Below, one piece after another: positions 44,918 to 45,416 of a stretch of DNA of 45,416 nt. Numbering within the stretch: the first letter of the stretch is position 1; each line of letters starts with the position of its first letter. The translations under genes and the position numbers were made by a program. The notes below the pieces were generated by a model that saw only the letters and a program-made list of their open reading frames with translations, ran no database searches and was not told the origin of the DNA. Source of the DNA: an uncultured Planctomycetaceae bacterium (GTDB lineage: Bacteria; Planctomycetota; Planctomycetia; Pirellulales; Pirellulaceae); assembly GCA_937967665.1 (NCBI GenBank), contig CALBSZ010000218.1:1-45416 (forward strand), in the 5' to 3' direction.

Positions 44918-45416
44918 ATGGCCATGGACACCCCCGCGCGGATCGCGATTCTCGGCGCCGGACCGATCGGACTCGAAGCCGCCTTATACGCCCGCTTCCT
45001 GGGATACGACGTGGACATTTACGAACAGGGGGAAGTCGCGCAAAACGTCCGCAACTGGGGGCACGTGGAAATGTTCAGCCCATTCGAAATGAACCGGTCG
45101 CCGCTGGGACTGGCAGCCCTGGCGGCACAGGACGACGCTTACCAACCGCCCGCGGACGACGCTTTGCTGACCGGGCGTGAATATGCCGAACGATACCTGC
45201 TGCCCCTTTCGCAAACCGATTTGCTGGCAGATCACTTGCGGTTGAAAACAACCGTCGTCGCGATCAGCCGCAGCGATTCGCGGAAGACCGACCTGCCCAG
45301 CGAAGATCGCGACGTATCGCCCTTCTTGCTGCTGGTGCGAGACGACGCCGGAGAACGCCACGAAACGGCCGATATCGTGATCGATACGACCGGGGTATAC
45401 CGTCACCCCAACTGGC
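44918..45416 (+). CDS. FAD-dependent oxidoreductase, 3' end outside window
   Basis: Only the first 166 codons are in the window. The N-terminus ARIAILGAGPIGLEAALYAR is a clear FAD-binding Rossmann motif (GxGxxG), followed by VDIYEQGEVAQN and a typical loop (WGHVEMFSPFEMNRSPLG), and the frame remains open to the last base with ADIVIDTTGVYRHPNW, which resembles the second Rossmann region of pyridine-nucleotide-disulfide oxidoreductase-type proteins. ATG at 44918 is used; a second ATG lies two codons downstream. Substrate cannot be inferred. Confidence 0.8.
   Translation, partial: MAMDTPARIAILGAGPIGLEAALYARFLGYDVDIYEQGEVAQNVRNWGHVEMFSPFEMNRSPLGLAALAAQDDAYQPPADDALLTGREYAERYLLPLSQTDLLADHLRLKTTVVAISRSDSRKTDLPSEDRDVSPFLLLVRDDAGERHETADIVIDTTGVYRHPNW

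Overview
The window (about 45.4 kb, GC-rich) is chromosomal DNA from a planctomycete, most likely of the Pirellulales type. The evidence is a combination of family traits: a DUF1559 pilin-like gene with its EF-hand lipoprotein partner, a serine/threonine kinase with a planctomycete-style N-terminal domain and C-terminal membrane anchor, a DUF4404 protein, a greatly enlarged SecA, a deoxyhypusine-synthase-like enzyme, an archaeal/eukaryotic-type prolyl-tRNA synthetase, lipid A-core (Kdo) transfer, and HtrA-like proteases of which one has a Cys in place of the nucleophilic Ser. I see no rRNA, tRNA, CRISPR array, insertion sequence or phage gene. Gene density is high and most genes are single or in short operons.

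Layout. 0-6 kb: the 3' end of mnmG, a promoter with a structured leader, a response regulator with its DNA-binding domain in front (HTH then REC), a strong terminator, a histidine kinase with a divergent HDOD-like N-terminus, and an NhaC-type Na+/H+ antiporter whose start overlaps the kinase. 6-8 kb: a small secreted Pro/Tyr/Ala-rich protein and a DapA-family aldolase with an amphipathic C-terminal tail. 8-15 kb: two tandem paralogous GT-C-like membrane proteins separated by two large palindromic repeats, followed 6 bp later by a squalene-hopene-cyclase homologue that has lost the catalytic DxDD motif. 15-22 kb: an atypical acyl-CoA dehydrogenase, alpha-glucan phosphorylase, deoxyhypusine-synthase-like protein, serine acetyltransferase and a PhnP-like metallo-hydrolase. 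22-29 kb: secA, waaA and metK. 29-32.5 kb: an unknown membrane protein, a secreted HExxH metallopeptidase, a lipoprotein and a DUF1559 protein, plus a possible 38-residue membrane peptide. 32.5-35.4 kb: mannose-1-phosphate guanylyltransferase, a secreted alpha/beta hydrolase and ruvX. 35.4-38 kb (minus strand): an operon of a canonical HtrA-like protease, a Cys-variant HtrA-like protein with an internal PDZ domain, and DUF4404. 38-42.3 kb: an NAD-dependent epimerase, proS and the Ser/Thr kinase. 42.6-45.4 kb: a glutaredoxin-like protein, a DUF2064 nucleotidyl/glycosyltransferase-like protein, a ThiO-like glycine oxidase and the start of another FAD oxidoreductase.

The housekeeping genes cover translation (mnmG, proS), secretion (secA), methyl donor supply (metK), cysteine synthesis (serine acetyltransferase), glycogen use (glgP) and cell-envelope assembly (waaA, manC-like, GT-C pair). 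The most unusual content lies in protein architecture: the four-fold repeated module and inserted small beta-rich segment in SecA, the DxDD-less cyclase next to the GT-C pair, the Cys-variant protease operon, and several families of palindromic intergenic repeats that occur more than once in the window.
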